A DNA stretch of 5,619 bases from Gammaproteobacteria bacterium (GTDB lineage: Bacteria > Pseudomonadota > Gammaproteobacteria > Methylococcales > Methylomonadaceae). The notes under the pieces were generated by a model that saw only the letters and a list, made by a program, of their open reading frames with translations, was not told where the DNA came from and did not search any database. This document shows, one piece after another, positions 1 to 5,619 of the stretch; position 1 is the first letter of the stretch, and each line of letters opens with the position of its first letter. The position numbers and the translations under genes are program-made. The stretch is from NCBI GenBank assembly GCA_024511045.1, contig JANEMG010000174.1, forward strand, positions 1 through 5,619, in the 5' to 3' direction.

Positions 1-136
1 TGGAGGTCATGGAGGAAGTGAACGGAACGATGACCGAGAGCAGGGTATAGACGAAAAGGGCGGAGCGTTCCTTGCCCAGAGCGGTTTTTGAAAAATGGGT
101 TTGGAGGGGAGGCAGAAGGTTGCGTAGAATAAACAT
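1..136 (-). CDS. IS4-type transposase, N-terminal fragment (cut by window edge)
   Basis: Reading the minus strand from an ATG at 136-134 gives 45 uninterrupted codons that run off the left edge. The peptide begins MFILRNLLPPLQTHFSKTAL and continues with a GKERS stretch, a hydrophobic segment (LFVYTLLSVIVPF) and then TSSMTS. From memory this resembles the N-terminus of IS4-superfamily DDE transposases, where a basic stretch precedes a hydrophobic helix and a serine/threonine-rich turn; no catalytic residue is inside the window, so the family is an inference. A weak AGG (147-145) lies eight bases before the ATG. The start codon overlaps one arm of an inverted repeat (135-148 with 197-210). Whether the element is intact cannot be seen. 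An unrelated short membrane protein is the main alternative. Confidence 0.6.
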   Translation of the reverse strand, partial: MFILRNLLPPLQTHFSKTALGKERSALFVYTLLSVIVPFTSSMTS

Positions 137-210
137 GAATGAGGCCTGTTTGTTTGTGTAATCAATGGCTTAACACACTGTATTAGACAGTAAAATCAGG
201 CTTCATTCAT
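135..210. repeat. Imperfect 14-base inverted repeat at the transposase start
   Basis: ATGAATGAGGCCTG at 135-148 is the reverse complement of CAGGCTTCATTCAT at 197-210 at 13 of 14 positions, with 48 bases between the arms. A smaller dyad, ACTGT-ATTAG-ACAGT (177-191), lies inside the loop. The inner arm covers two bases of the presumed transposase ATG and its weak AGG ribosome-binding sequence. The repeat is directly visible. That it belongs to the end of the insertion sequence, or folds in RNA to hide the start, is inference; the true end of the element and any target-site duplication could not be placed. Confidence 0.55.
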
Positions 211-282
211 CAATAACCCATTGTTTTTCAAGCGAAAGAAACAAAATAAACAAGAACATTACCAAGTACTAATTTATCCGCC

Positions 283-302
283 ATATTAGCCGGCCCTAAT
301 AT
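283..302. repeat. Dyad ATATTAG-N6-CTAATAT, possible operator
   Basis: ATATTAG (283-289) and CTAATAT (296-302) are perfect reverse complements separated by CCGGCC, giving a 20-base dyad with 7-base arms. The size and spacing suit the site of a dimeric DNA-binding protein, but I cannot match it to a known regulator. It lies about 207 bases before the hemN start, far for direct control of the promoter proposed at 465-473, so it could equally serve a lost gene or a mobile element end. Confidence 0.4.
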
Positions 303-364
303 TCATTGCTCCAAAAAATTGGGAAACTTCAGGACATTAAGTGCCATAACAAAAATAGGTGCTG

Positions 365-399
365 CATTAGTTCCCGGCATTTATAGACGGGAACTAATG
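365..399. repeat. Perfect 12-bp inverted repeat with 11-base loop
   Basis: CATTAGTTCCCG (365-376) and CGGGAACTAATG (388-399) are exact reverse complements around the loop GCATTTATAGA. Either strand would form a stable hairpin. No run of T follows the stem directly on either strand, so it is not a standard intrinsic terminator. It ends 109 bases before hemN and lies upstream of the proposed promoter, so it is unlikely to be a leader attenuator unless transcription starts further left. A dispersed palindromic repeat (REP/MITE-like) or a DNA-level binding site are alternatives. Confidence 0.6.
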
Positions 400-464
400 A
401 CAATCCTGACACTTTTGCCTCAATCAGAAATAACTGTCTTTTGGTGAGAAAGCGACAGGCTTTT

Positions 465-473
465 TGATACAAT
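465..473 (+). promoter_or_regulatory. Candidate extended -10 promoter for hemN
   Basis: TGATACAAT matches the extended -10 pattern TG-N-TATAAT, with five of six bases in the hexamer (TACAAT, 468-473). No good -35 hexamer lies 16-18 bases upstream, which an extended -10 can tolerate. Transcription would begin near 480 and give a leader of about 29 bases before the hemN ATG. I searched for an FNR/ANR box (TTGAT-N4-ATCAA), which is common before hemN genes, and found none that holds up. This is a pattern match only. Confidence 0.35.
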
Positions 474-508
474 CTGATCTTGTCCCGCACAGGTAAAAGC
501 CAGGTTTC

Positions 509-1888
509 ATGGAACAATCCATCCAATTCAATCTCGATTTGATTCATCGCTATGACAAGGCCGGGCCGCGTTATACTTCCTATCCCACGGCACTGGAGCT
601 GCACCAGGGCTTTACCGAAGAAGACTATCACCAGCAGATCAAACTCTCAAATGCCCGCGGCGGACCGCTGTCGCTTTATTTCCATATTCCGTTCTGCGAT
701 ACGGTCTGCTATTACTGCGCCTGCAACAAGATCATCACAAAAAACCGCCAGCACGCCGAGCCTTACCTGGACAGTCTCGAACGGGAGATTGCCATGCTGG
801 CCAGGCTGTTCGACCGGGAGCGGGTCATCGATCAGCTGCATTGGGGAGGCGGGACGCCGACCTTTCTCTCCGCTCAGCAGCGAGAAAGGCTGTTCAATGC
901 CATACGCCGGCATTTCCATGTCAGAGATGACGACCAGGGCGAATATTCCATCGAAATCGATCCCCGCGAGGCAGACCGTGACACGATAGTCCAGCTGCGT
1001 TGTCTGGGCTTCAATCGCATCAGCCTGGGAGTCCAGGATTTCGACCCCGCCGTGCAGAAGGCGGTGAACCGCATCCAGTCGGAGGAACAGACCTTTGCCG
1101 TGCTGCAGGCTGCCAGGGACGAGGGCTTCCGCTCCACCAGCATCGATTTGATTTACGGTCTGCCGTTGCAGACCGTATCATCCTTTGCCAGGACTCTGGA
1201 CAAGATACTGAGTGTGTCTCCGGACCGCTTCTCGGTCTTCAATTACGCGCACCTGCCGGCAAGATTCAAGGTGCAGCGGCAGATAAAGGAGGCTGACATG
1301 CCCAGCCCGGAGGTCAAACTGGCGATCCTGCAGACGGTCATTCAGCGCCTGCTCGACGAAGGTTATGTCTATATCGGCATGGACCATTTTGCCAAACCCG
1401 ACGATGAACTGGCGGCTGCCCAGCGGGAGAACAAGCTGTACAGGAATTTTCAGGGCTATTCGACGCATTCCGATTGCGATCTGATCGGATTCGGCATCAC
1501 CGCCATCGGCCGGGTCGGTGATGCCTATATCCAGAATGTCAAGGACCTGGATTCCTATGCGGAACTGATCGGGCAGGGCAGGCTGCCGGTTTTCAAGGGC
1601 CTGGTGTTGAACCAGGACGACAAGATACGCGGTGCAGTGATCAGTCAGCTGATCTGCCATTTTCATCTGAATTTCGCAACCATAGAAGAGCAGTTTGGCA
1701 TCGATTTCAGTGATTATTTCAATGATGAGCTGCAGGGGCTGCAGCAGATGCAGCAGGATGGGCTGCTGCATCTGTCAGAGCAGGGCATCGAGATTCAGCC
1801 GGCGGGCAGACTGCTGATCCGCAATATCTGCATGGTCTTCGATCGCTACCTGGCGGAAAAGCGCCAGCAGTTCTCCAGGGTGATTTGA
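509..1888 (+). CDS. hemN: Oxygen-independent coproporphyrinogen III dehydrogenase
   Basis: This cytoplasmic radical-SAM enzyme oxidatively decarboxylates coproporphyrinogen III to protoporphyrinogen IX without oxygen, a late step of haem synthesis. The protein is 459 residues, against 457 for E. coli HemN. The N-terminal RYDKAGPRYTSYPTALE block is typical of true HemN. The iron-sulfur cluster motif is CxxxCxxCxC at C63, C67, C70 and C72, and the SAM-binding GGGTP is at 113-117. Further HemN blocks are IEIDPRE, LGVQDFD, the DLIYGLP segment, the GMDHFAKPDDELA segment, NFQGYSTH, and a C-terminus ending LLIRNIC...QQFSRVI. These separate it from the HemW-like haem chaperones, which lack the N-terminal block and CxC ending. 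The ATG at 509 fits the family's N-terminus, although its ribosome-binding sequence is weak (AGG at 502-504). It is followed by a 103-base gap, so it is probably transcribed separately from the lipid transport operon. Confidence 0.98.
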   Translation: MEQSIQFNLDLIHRYDKAGPRYTSYPTALELHQGFTEEDYHQQIKLSNARGGPLSLYFHIPFCDTVCYYCACNKIITKNRQHAEPYLDSLEREIAMLARLFDRERVIDQLHWGGGTPTFLSAQQRERLFNAIRRHFHVRDDDQGEYSIEIDPREADRDTIVQLRCLGFNRISLGVQDFDPAVQKAVNRIQSEEQTFAVLQAARDEGFRSTSIDLIYGLPLQTVSSFARTLDKILSVSPDRFSVFNYAHLPARFKVQRQIKEADMPSPEVKLAILQTVIQRLLDEGYVYIGMDHFAKPDDELAAAQRENKLYRNFQGYSTHSDCDLIGFGITAIGRVGDAYIQNVKDLDSYAELIGQGRLPVFKGLVLNQDDKIRGAVISQLICHFHLNFATIEEQFGIDFSDYFNDELQGLQQMQQDGLLHLSEQGIEIQPAGRLLIRNICMVFDRYLAEKRQQFSRVI

Positions 1889-1991
1889 AATTTGCCTTGC
1901 TTCACAGTGTTAGAGACCCGCTGTCATGCGGTATCATGAAGGAAAGCAGACCATTGGCAATGAAAGGAATTCAATCGAAACCGGGGGAATG

Positions 1992-3119
1992 ATGGAACAG
2001 GCAAGACTGATCGTGACACCCGGAGGGAACGGGCTGCTGTTCCAGTTGAGCGGCAGCTGGATGCTGCAGGGCGGGGTTCCCGATATCGATGAAGCACTGC
2101 AGCGGCTGCGCGCAGCAGGAGTGGTGAAGCTTGTAACTTTTGACTGTGCGGCAGTGAGCGGCTGGGATTCCGGACTGTTGACCTGGCTGCTGGCCTTGGC
2201 GGAATATTGCAAGGAGCACGGCATTCGCGTGGACAGTTCCGGACTACCGGCAGGCGTCGATCGGCTGCTCGCCCTGGCCCGTGCGGTACCAGCGCGGAAA
2301 GGGGCGCAGCGCACCGAAGGAAAGCGCTCCCTGCTTTCCGATGTCGGCAACGATGCCATCGATGCGCTGCGTATCACCGGCGAGTTCATGGATTTTTTTG
2401 GCGAAACGATTCTGGCCCTGCTGAAAATGCTGCGCGGCAGGGCTGTCTATCGGCGTTCCGACCTGTGGCAGATCATGCAGGATGCAGGGGTCAGGGCCCT
2501 GCCCATCGTCAGTCTGGTCAGTTTCCTGGTGGGATTGATCCTGGCTTACGTCGGCTCCATACAGCTGCAGAACTTCGGCGCCGGCATCTATGTCGCCGAT
2601 CTGGTCGGCATCGCCATGATCCGGGAAATGGCGGCCATCATGACCGGTATCATCATGGCGGGACGGACCGGTGCATCTTATGCGGCGGAGTTGGGGTCCA
2701 TGAATGTCAATGAAGAAATCGATGCCTTTCAGACCTGCGGTTTTTCGCCCATGGAATTTCTGGTGCTGCCGCGCATGCTCGCCCTGATGCTGATGATGCC
2801 GCTGCTTGCCGTGTACGCCGATCTGATGGGGATACTCGGCGGGGCAGTGGTTGCCGTGGCCGTTCTCGATCTCACCTGGCTGGAATATTTCATCCAGTTG
2901 ACCAAGGCCGTCTCACTGGCGGATTTTTTCGTGGGCATCTGCATGGCTGTGGTGTTTGGCAACATCGTCGCCGTAATCGGCTGCCTGAACGGCATCCGGT
3001 GCGGCAGGAACTCCCAGGCAGTCGGCATGGCGACGACTTCGGCGGTGGTTTCGGCAATCGTCATGATCGTTATTGCCAGCGCCGTGCTGACCGTGATATT
3101 CGACGTATTGGGGATCTGA
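1992..3119 (+). CDS. MlaE-family lipid ABC transporter permease with fused N-terminal STAS domain
   Basis: This is the inner-membrane permease of an MCE-type lipid transporter. From the chosen start it has 375 residues. Residues about 4-95 look like a STAS domain of MlaB type, with the family's DSGLL-like turn at 59-63; E. coli carries this as the separate MlaB protein. Residues about 115-375 are the MlaE domain: an amphipathic entry helix, then hydrophobic segments near 170-190, 207-225, 258-295, 310-332 and 350-371. The hallmark cytoplasmic loop AGRTGASYAAELGSMNVNEE, followed by IDAF, is at 223-245. The frame is open back to an ATG at 1926, but that start has no ribosome-binding sequence. 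GGGGGA (1983-1988) sits directly before tandem ATGs at 1989 and 1992, favouring 1992. A weak TATCAT at 1932-1937 could be a -10 box, again arguing against the 1926 start. The stop codon abuts the ATPase gene's ATG. Symbol left blank because it is a fusion rather than a simple mlaE. Confidence 0.95.
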   Translation: MEQARLIVTPGGNGLLFQLSGSWMLQGGVPDIDEALQRLRAAGVVKLVTFDCAAVSGWDSGLLTWLLALAEYCKEHGIRVDSSGLPAGVDRLLALARAVPARKGAQRTEGKRSLLSDVGNDAIDALRITGEFMDFFGETILALLKMLRGRAVYRRSDLWQIMQDAGVRALPIVSLVSFLVGLILAYVGSIQLQNFGAGIYVADLVGIAMIREMAAIMTGIIMAGRTGASYAAELGSMNVNEEIDAFQTCGFSPMEFLVLPRMLALMLMMPLLAVYADLMGILGGAVVAVAVLDLTWLEYFIQLTKAVSLADFFVGICMAVVFGNIVAVIGCLNGIRCGRNSQAVGMATTSAVVSAIVMIVIASAVLTVIFDVLGI

Positions 3120-3878
3120 ATGGAACCGCCGGCGGATGCCCACATCACGGTGAGAAACCTGACCATGGCCTATGGGGATTTCATCATCCAGCGCGACCTG
3201 AACTTCACCATCAACCGCGGCGACATCTTCATCATCATGGGCGGCAGCGGCTGCGGCAAGAGCACCCTGATGCGGCATCTGGTGGGGCTGAAAGCGCCCA
3301 GGGCCGGCCAGGTGCTGTATGGTGGAGAAAGCTACTGGGACAGTGATCCCGCGCAGCAGCATCACCTGAAACGACGTTTCGGGGTGATGTATCAGAGTGG
3401 TGCGTTGTGGAGTTCGATGACCCTTGCGGAAAATATCGCCCTGCTGCTGGAGCAGTACACCGATCTGGGTCCTGAGCAGATTCGTCGCGTCGCGACGCTG
3501 AAGCTGGCGTTGGTCGGACTGCGCGGTTTCGAGGATTTCTATCCGGCTGAAATCAGCGGCGGCATGCAGAAGCGCGCCGGCATTGCCCGGGCCATGGCGC
3601 TGGATCCCGAGATTCTGTTTTTCGATGAGCCTTCCGCCGGACTGGATCCGATCAGTGCCAAAAATCTCGACGACCTGATCCTGGAGCTGCGCGAGAGCCT
3701 TGGCACGACGATGGTCATCGTCACCCATGAACTGGCCAGTATTTTTGCCATCGGCAGCAATTCCGTTTTTCTGGACCCCGAGACCAAGACCATGATTACC
3801 ACCGGCAACCCCCACACCCTGCTGAAGGAATGCGGCAACCCCAAAGTCAGGGCCTTTCTGACCCGAGGTGCGGCATGA
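3120..3878 (+). CDS. MlaF-like ATP-binding protein of lipid ABC transporter
   Basis: This cytoplasmic ATPase powers the neighbouring permease. It has 252 residues and a full set of ABC motifs: Walker A GGSGCGKST (41-49), Q-loop Q92 in the YQSGALWSSM segment, signature ISGGMQKR (145-152), Walker B EILFFDEP (164-171) with catalytic E170, D-loop SAGLDP (172-177) and switch H203. The QSGALW block after the Q-loop and the GGMQKRAGIARA helix are typical of the MlaF/Mkl group rather than amino-acid or metal importers. The ATG follows the permease stop with no gap (TGAATG), and a GGGGA at 3110-3114 supplies a ribosome-binding sequence inside the permease gene, so translation is likely coupled. Its own stop overlaps the MCE gene start by four bases. 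Nothing suggests lost activity. Confidence 0.97.
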   Translation: MEPPADAHITVRNLTMAYGDFIIQRDLNFTINRGDIFIIMGGSGCGKSTLMRHLVGLKAPRAGQVLYGGESYWDSDPAQQHHLKRRFGVMYQSGALWSSMTLAENIALLLEQYTDLGPEQIRRVATLKLALVGLRGFEDFYPAEISGGMQKRAGIARAMALDPEILFFDEPSAGLDPISAKNLDDLILELRESLGTTMVIVTHELASIFAIGSNSVFLDPETKTMITTGNPHTLLKECGNPKVRAFLTRGAA

Positions 3879-4822
3879 GCAGACGGACCAGCGCCACGGC
3901 GATAGGCGCATTCGTGATCGGGGCCATCACATTGACCGTCATTGCCGTATTGCTGTTCACTTCCGGTAAGTTTTTTACCAGAAGCTATCCGCTGGTGGCG
4001 GTGTTTCCCGGCAATGTGCAGGGACTGCGGGTTGGCGCGGCAGTGCAGATGCGCGGCGTGCGCATAGGCAGCGTCACCGATATCGAGGTGCTGCTGGATG
4101 TGAAGAACAATACCGTCACGGTGCCGGTGTTCATCGAGATCGAAGCCGGGACGGTAAAGGATCTGGAATTCAGGTCTCTGGAGAGCCATCTGACCTACCA
4201 GGAGTGGCGGAAAAAAATCAACCGGCTCATTGAATCGGGCCTGCGGGCGCAGCTGAAACTGCAGAGTCTGGTCACCGGGCAATTGATCGTCGATTTCGAT
4301 TTTCACCCCGACACGCCGGCGAAATTGACCCACCTCGACGCGGACTATGTGGAAATTCCGACCATCGCCACGGTGACCGAGAAGCTGATGGATGAACTGA
4401 AGGACCTGCCGTTGCGGGAACTGGCGGAAAAAGCCATCCATACGCTGGATGGCATCGATCGATTGGTACGTTCCAGCGATGTCAGGGATTCTGTGCGCAA
4501 CGCCAATCTGGCATTGGTACAGATCCGTCAGACGCTGACTTCCGTGGAAGCGAAGATGAATACGGCGCTGGAGGATATTTCCAGGCTGACGCAAAACGTC
4601 GACAGCCGGGTGGGCCCCTTGTCGGTTTCGGCCGAGAGCGCCTTGCAGGATGCCAGGCGTGCATTGCAGAGCATCGACGATCTGATAGGCAGAGATTCGG
4701 CTACCCGGGCCGAACTGGACAGCGCCTTGTCGGAAACGGCCAAGGCCGCCCGTTCGCTGCGCGTGCTGGCCGACTATCTGGAGCAGCATCCGGAAGCGCT
4801 GATCAAGGGCAAAGGCTACTGA
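3875..4822 (+). CDS. MlaD-family MCE protein, membrane-anchored periplasmic lipid-binding subunit
   Basis: This is the periplasmic substrate-binding subunit, which in this family assembles as a ring around a hydrophobic pore. It has 315 residues from the chosen start. A single N-terminal membrane anchor spans about 9-30 (GAFVIGAITLTVIAVLLF). The MCE domain follows at about 38-143 and includes VFPGNVQGLRVGAAVQMRGV, an IGSV turn and the LVTGQLIVDFDF strand. The remainder is helical and probably coiled-coil (about 165-300), ending in the LEQHPEALIKGK tail that I associate with MCE proteins paired with PqiC-like lipoproteins. The frame is open back to 3830, but the ATG at 3875 is preferred: it overlaps the ATPase stop as ATGA, has GAGGTG at 3865-3870 four bases upstream, and puts the anchor at the N-terminus. 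It has one MCE domain, unlike PqiB or YebT, which have several. Confidence 0.96.
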   Translation: MSRRTSATAIGAFVIGAITLTVIAVLLFTSGKFFTRSYPLVAVFPGNVQGLRVGAAVQMRGVRIGSVTDIEVLLDVKNNTVTVPVFIEIEAGTVKDLEFRSLESHLTYQEWRKKINRLIESGLRAQLKLQSLVTGQLIVDFDFHPDTPAKLTHLDADYVEIPTIATVTEKLMDELKDLPLRELAEKAIHTLDGIDRLVRSSDVRDSVRNANLALVQIRQTLTSVEAKMNTALEDISRLTQNVDSRVGPLSVSAESALQDARRALQSIDDLIGRDSATRAELDSALSETAKAARSLRVLADYLEQHPEALIKGKGY

Positions 4823-5445
4823 TGAGGAATATGATCATGAACGAGAGGGCGTTGAAAAGGTTGTTGCAAGCGTCGGTGCTGGCTTTCCTTGGTATCACGC
4901 TGTGCGGATGCGGAATTTCGCCGAAGCCGGATTTCTATCTGCTGCACCAGGCCGCCAGCTCCCGGTTGACCGGACTGGAGCGGGGCATTGCCATCGGCAT
5001 CGGTCCGGTCAACGTCGCGCCCTATCTGGACCGCCCGCAGATCGTCACCCGGGCCGGCAATCACCGGCTGAAAATGTCGGAATTTCACCGCTGGTCGGAA
5101 CCCTTGAAATCCGGCATCTCCACGGTGCTGGCAATCAACCTGTCCAACAAATTGCAAAGCAATCGCGTCTACCTGCTCCCCAGGCAGAACAGGACGATTC
5201 CCCTCGACTACCGGATCATTATCGATATCGTCCGCTTCGATGGCCAGTTGGCAGGCACTGCGAAACTGGCGGCGCGTTGGTCGTTGTATGGCAAGGATGA
5301 ACAGGCGATCCTGACCAGGGTGTCGCTGATCAGCGCCGATGTGCAGGGCAAAACCTATGAACAGTTGGTGGCCGCAGAAAACCGGACCCTGCAGAAATTG
5401 AGCGCCGAAATTGCCGCGGCAATCACGGCCAGGCAGGTACATTGA
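4822..5445 (+). CDS. PqiC/YmbA-like ABC transport auxiliary lipoprotein
   Basis: This is probably an outer-membrane lipoprotein that docks the MCE ring. It has 207 residues from ATG 4822. A signal peptide (basic LKR at 11-13, hydrophobic core about 14-27) ends in a lipobox-like LCGC, with C30 the likely lipidated residue and glycine at +2, which does not suggest inner-membrane retention. The body carries blocks typical of the DUF330/PqiC family: DFYLL (37-41), IGPVNVAPYLDRPQIV (60-75), then FHRWSEPL (88-95) and an NLSNKL segment. Two starts are possible. ATG 4822 overlaps the MCE stop (TGATG) with AAAGG at 4811-4815; ATG 4837 has a better-spaced GAGGA (4824-4828) and still keeps the whole signal peptide, with lipidated Cys25. 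The cysteine at the lipobox -2 position is unusual. It is the last gene of the operon; no clear terminator follows. Confidence 0.93.
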   Translation: MRNMIMNERALKRLLQASVLAFLGITLCGCGISPKPDFYLLHQAASSRLTGLERGIAIGIGPVNVAPYLDRPQIVTRAGNHRLKMSEFHRWSEPLKSGISTVLAINLSNKLQSNRVYLLPRQNRTIPLDYRIIIDIVRFDGQLAGTAKLAARWSLYGKDEQAILTRVSLISADVQGKTYEQLVAAENRTLQKLSAEIAAAITARQVH

Positions 5446-5537
5446 GGCTTACAGCGGGAATACTGCCAGACCCGGTTGACAAAGCATTGCAGGCCTGACA
5501 AGCGAAGCGTATCGGGCGGGAACGGGGAGTTGCCGGA
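5446..5537. other. Short intergenic region after the lipid transport operon
   Basis: These 92 bases separate the lipoprotein stop from the possible minus-strand gene end. I see no stem followed by a T run on either strand. CAGGCCTG near 5490 is a short palindrome only. A TTGACA near 5477 has no matching -10 at the right distance. If the right-hand gene is real, the two transcription units converge here and a shared terminator would be expected, but none is obvious. Confidence 0.5.
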
Positions 5538-5619
5538 TCAATCCAGCCTGTACAAACGCATTTGCAATGACTGCAATTTTTGCCGTTTTCCCAAGGCAAT
5601 CAATCCGAGCAGTCCGAAC
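5538..5619 (-). CDS. Possible C-terminal end of a minus-strand gene (cut by window edge)
   Basis: On the minus strand a frame enters at the right edge and stops at TGA (5540-5538). It encodes about 26 residues: a glycine/leucine-rich hydrophobic run (FGLLGLIALG), then a basic KRQK, then LQSLQMRLYRLD. A hydrophobic helix followed by basic residues near the C-terminus is seen in membrane anchors and in PEP-CTERM-type sorting tails, though there the basic cluster usually ends the protein, while here 12 residues follow. Another frame is also open over this stretch, so coding is unproven. No function is assigned. Confidence 0.35.
   Translation of the reverse strand, partial: FGLLGLIALGKRQKLQSLQMRLYRLD

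Larger units (their letters stand above)
137..508. other. AT-rich intergenic region between transposase fragment and hemN
   Basis: I see no convincing gene on either strand in these 372 bases. The region is markedly richer in A and T than the genes to its right. It contains an inverted repeat next to the transposase start (135-210), a dyad at 283-302, a perfect 12-bp inverted repeat at 365-399 and an extended -10 promoter candidate at 465-473. A weak seven-pair stem (447-453 with 459-465) overlaps that -10 element. The left part is probably the end of an insertion sequence; the boundary with native hemN upstream DNA is not visible. Confidence 0.7.

Noticed and set aside
414..427. FNR/ANR-like box TTTGC-CTCA-ATCAG before hemN
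   Set aside because: The right half matches four of five bases but the left half only two of five; a second TTGAT at 464-468 has no matching right half. Not good enough for a site.
447..465. Small stem AGAAAGC/GCTTTTT as an intrinsic terminator before hemN
   Set aside because: Seven weak pairs including a G-U, and the T run is consumed in the stem; it also overlaps the likely -10 element.
1178..1771. 197-codon open frame on the minus strand
   Set aside because: It lies entirely within hemN, which is full-length and clearly functional by motif; no independent support.
2913..3911. 332-codon open frame on the minus strand
   Set aside because: It lies antisense to the permease and ATPase genes, whose products match well-known families with all motifs intact; its own product is low-complexity and His/Gln/Arg-rich, typical of antisense frames in GC-rich DNA.
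3539..4789. 416-codon open frame on the minus strand
   Set aside because: It is antisense to the ATPase and MCE genes; no recognisable domain, and Gln/His/Arg-rich composition points to a shadow frame.
5477..5505. TTGACA as a -35 promoter element after the operon
   Set aside because: At 17-base spacing the downstream hexamer is CAAGCG, which does not resemble a -10 box.
5562..5581. Terminator-like TTGCA-ATGAC-TGCAA followed by five Ts
   Set aside because: The stem is only five pairs with few G-C pairs, and it falls inside the likely coding end of the right-edge gene.
5450..5619. Alternative minus-strand frame open from the right edge to about 5450
   Set aside because: Its product has no recognisable features, and the neighbouring frame gives a more protein-like hydrophobic/basic C-terminus; kept only as a reason for low confidence.

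Overview
The window reads as part of a Gram-negative, probably gammaproteobacterial, chromosome. The evidence is a HemN-type coproporphyrinogen dehydrogenase close to the enterobacterial enzyme along its whole length, and an inner-membrane-to-outer-membrane MCE (Mla/Pqi-like) lipid transport operon. Genus cannot be fixed from the sequence alone. The coding part is moderately GC-rich; the stretch at about 150-480 is visibly AT-rich.

Layout. (1) Positions 1-136, minus strand: the first 45 codons of what looks like an IS4-type transposase, cut by the window edge. (2) Positions 137-508: a 372-base gene-free, AT-rich stretch. It holds an imperfect 14-base inverted repeat reaching the transposase start codon, a dyad at 283-302, a perfect 12-bp inverted repeat at 365-399, and a plausible extended -10 promoter for the next gene. 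(3) Positions 509-1888, plus strand: hemN, complete, for anaerobic haem synthesis. (4) Positions 1889-1991: a 103-base gap. (5) Positions 1992-5445, plus strand: four abutting or overlapping genes encoding a STAS-MlaE fusion permease, an MlaF-like ATPase, an MlaD-like MCE substrate-binding protein and a PqiC/YmbA-like lipoprotein. (6) Positions 5446-5537: a gap with no clear terminator, then at 5538-5619 a possible C-terminal end of a minus-strand gene with a hydrophobic-then-basic tail.

How the genes work together. The four-gene operon should form one lipid (probably phospholipid) transporter. The permease dimer sits in the inner membrane with its built-in MlaB-like STAS domain in the cytoplasm, the ATPase powers it, the membrane-anchored MCE protein forms the periplasmic ring, and the lipoprotein would link it to the outer membrane. 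No MlaC (soluble carrier) gene lies in the cluster, so it mixes Mla-like core parts with a Pqi-like lipoprotein. hemN is on the same strand but functionally unrelated.

No clearly new system was found. The points most worth checking are the palindromic structures upstream of hemN, the hairpin that could mask the transposase start, the STAS-MlaE fusion with a Pqi-type partner, and the cut-off gene at the right edge.
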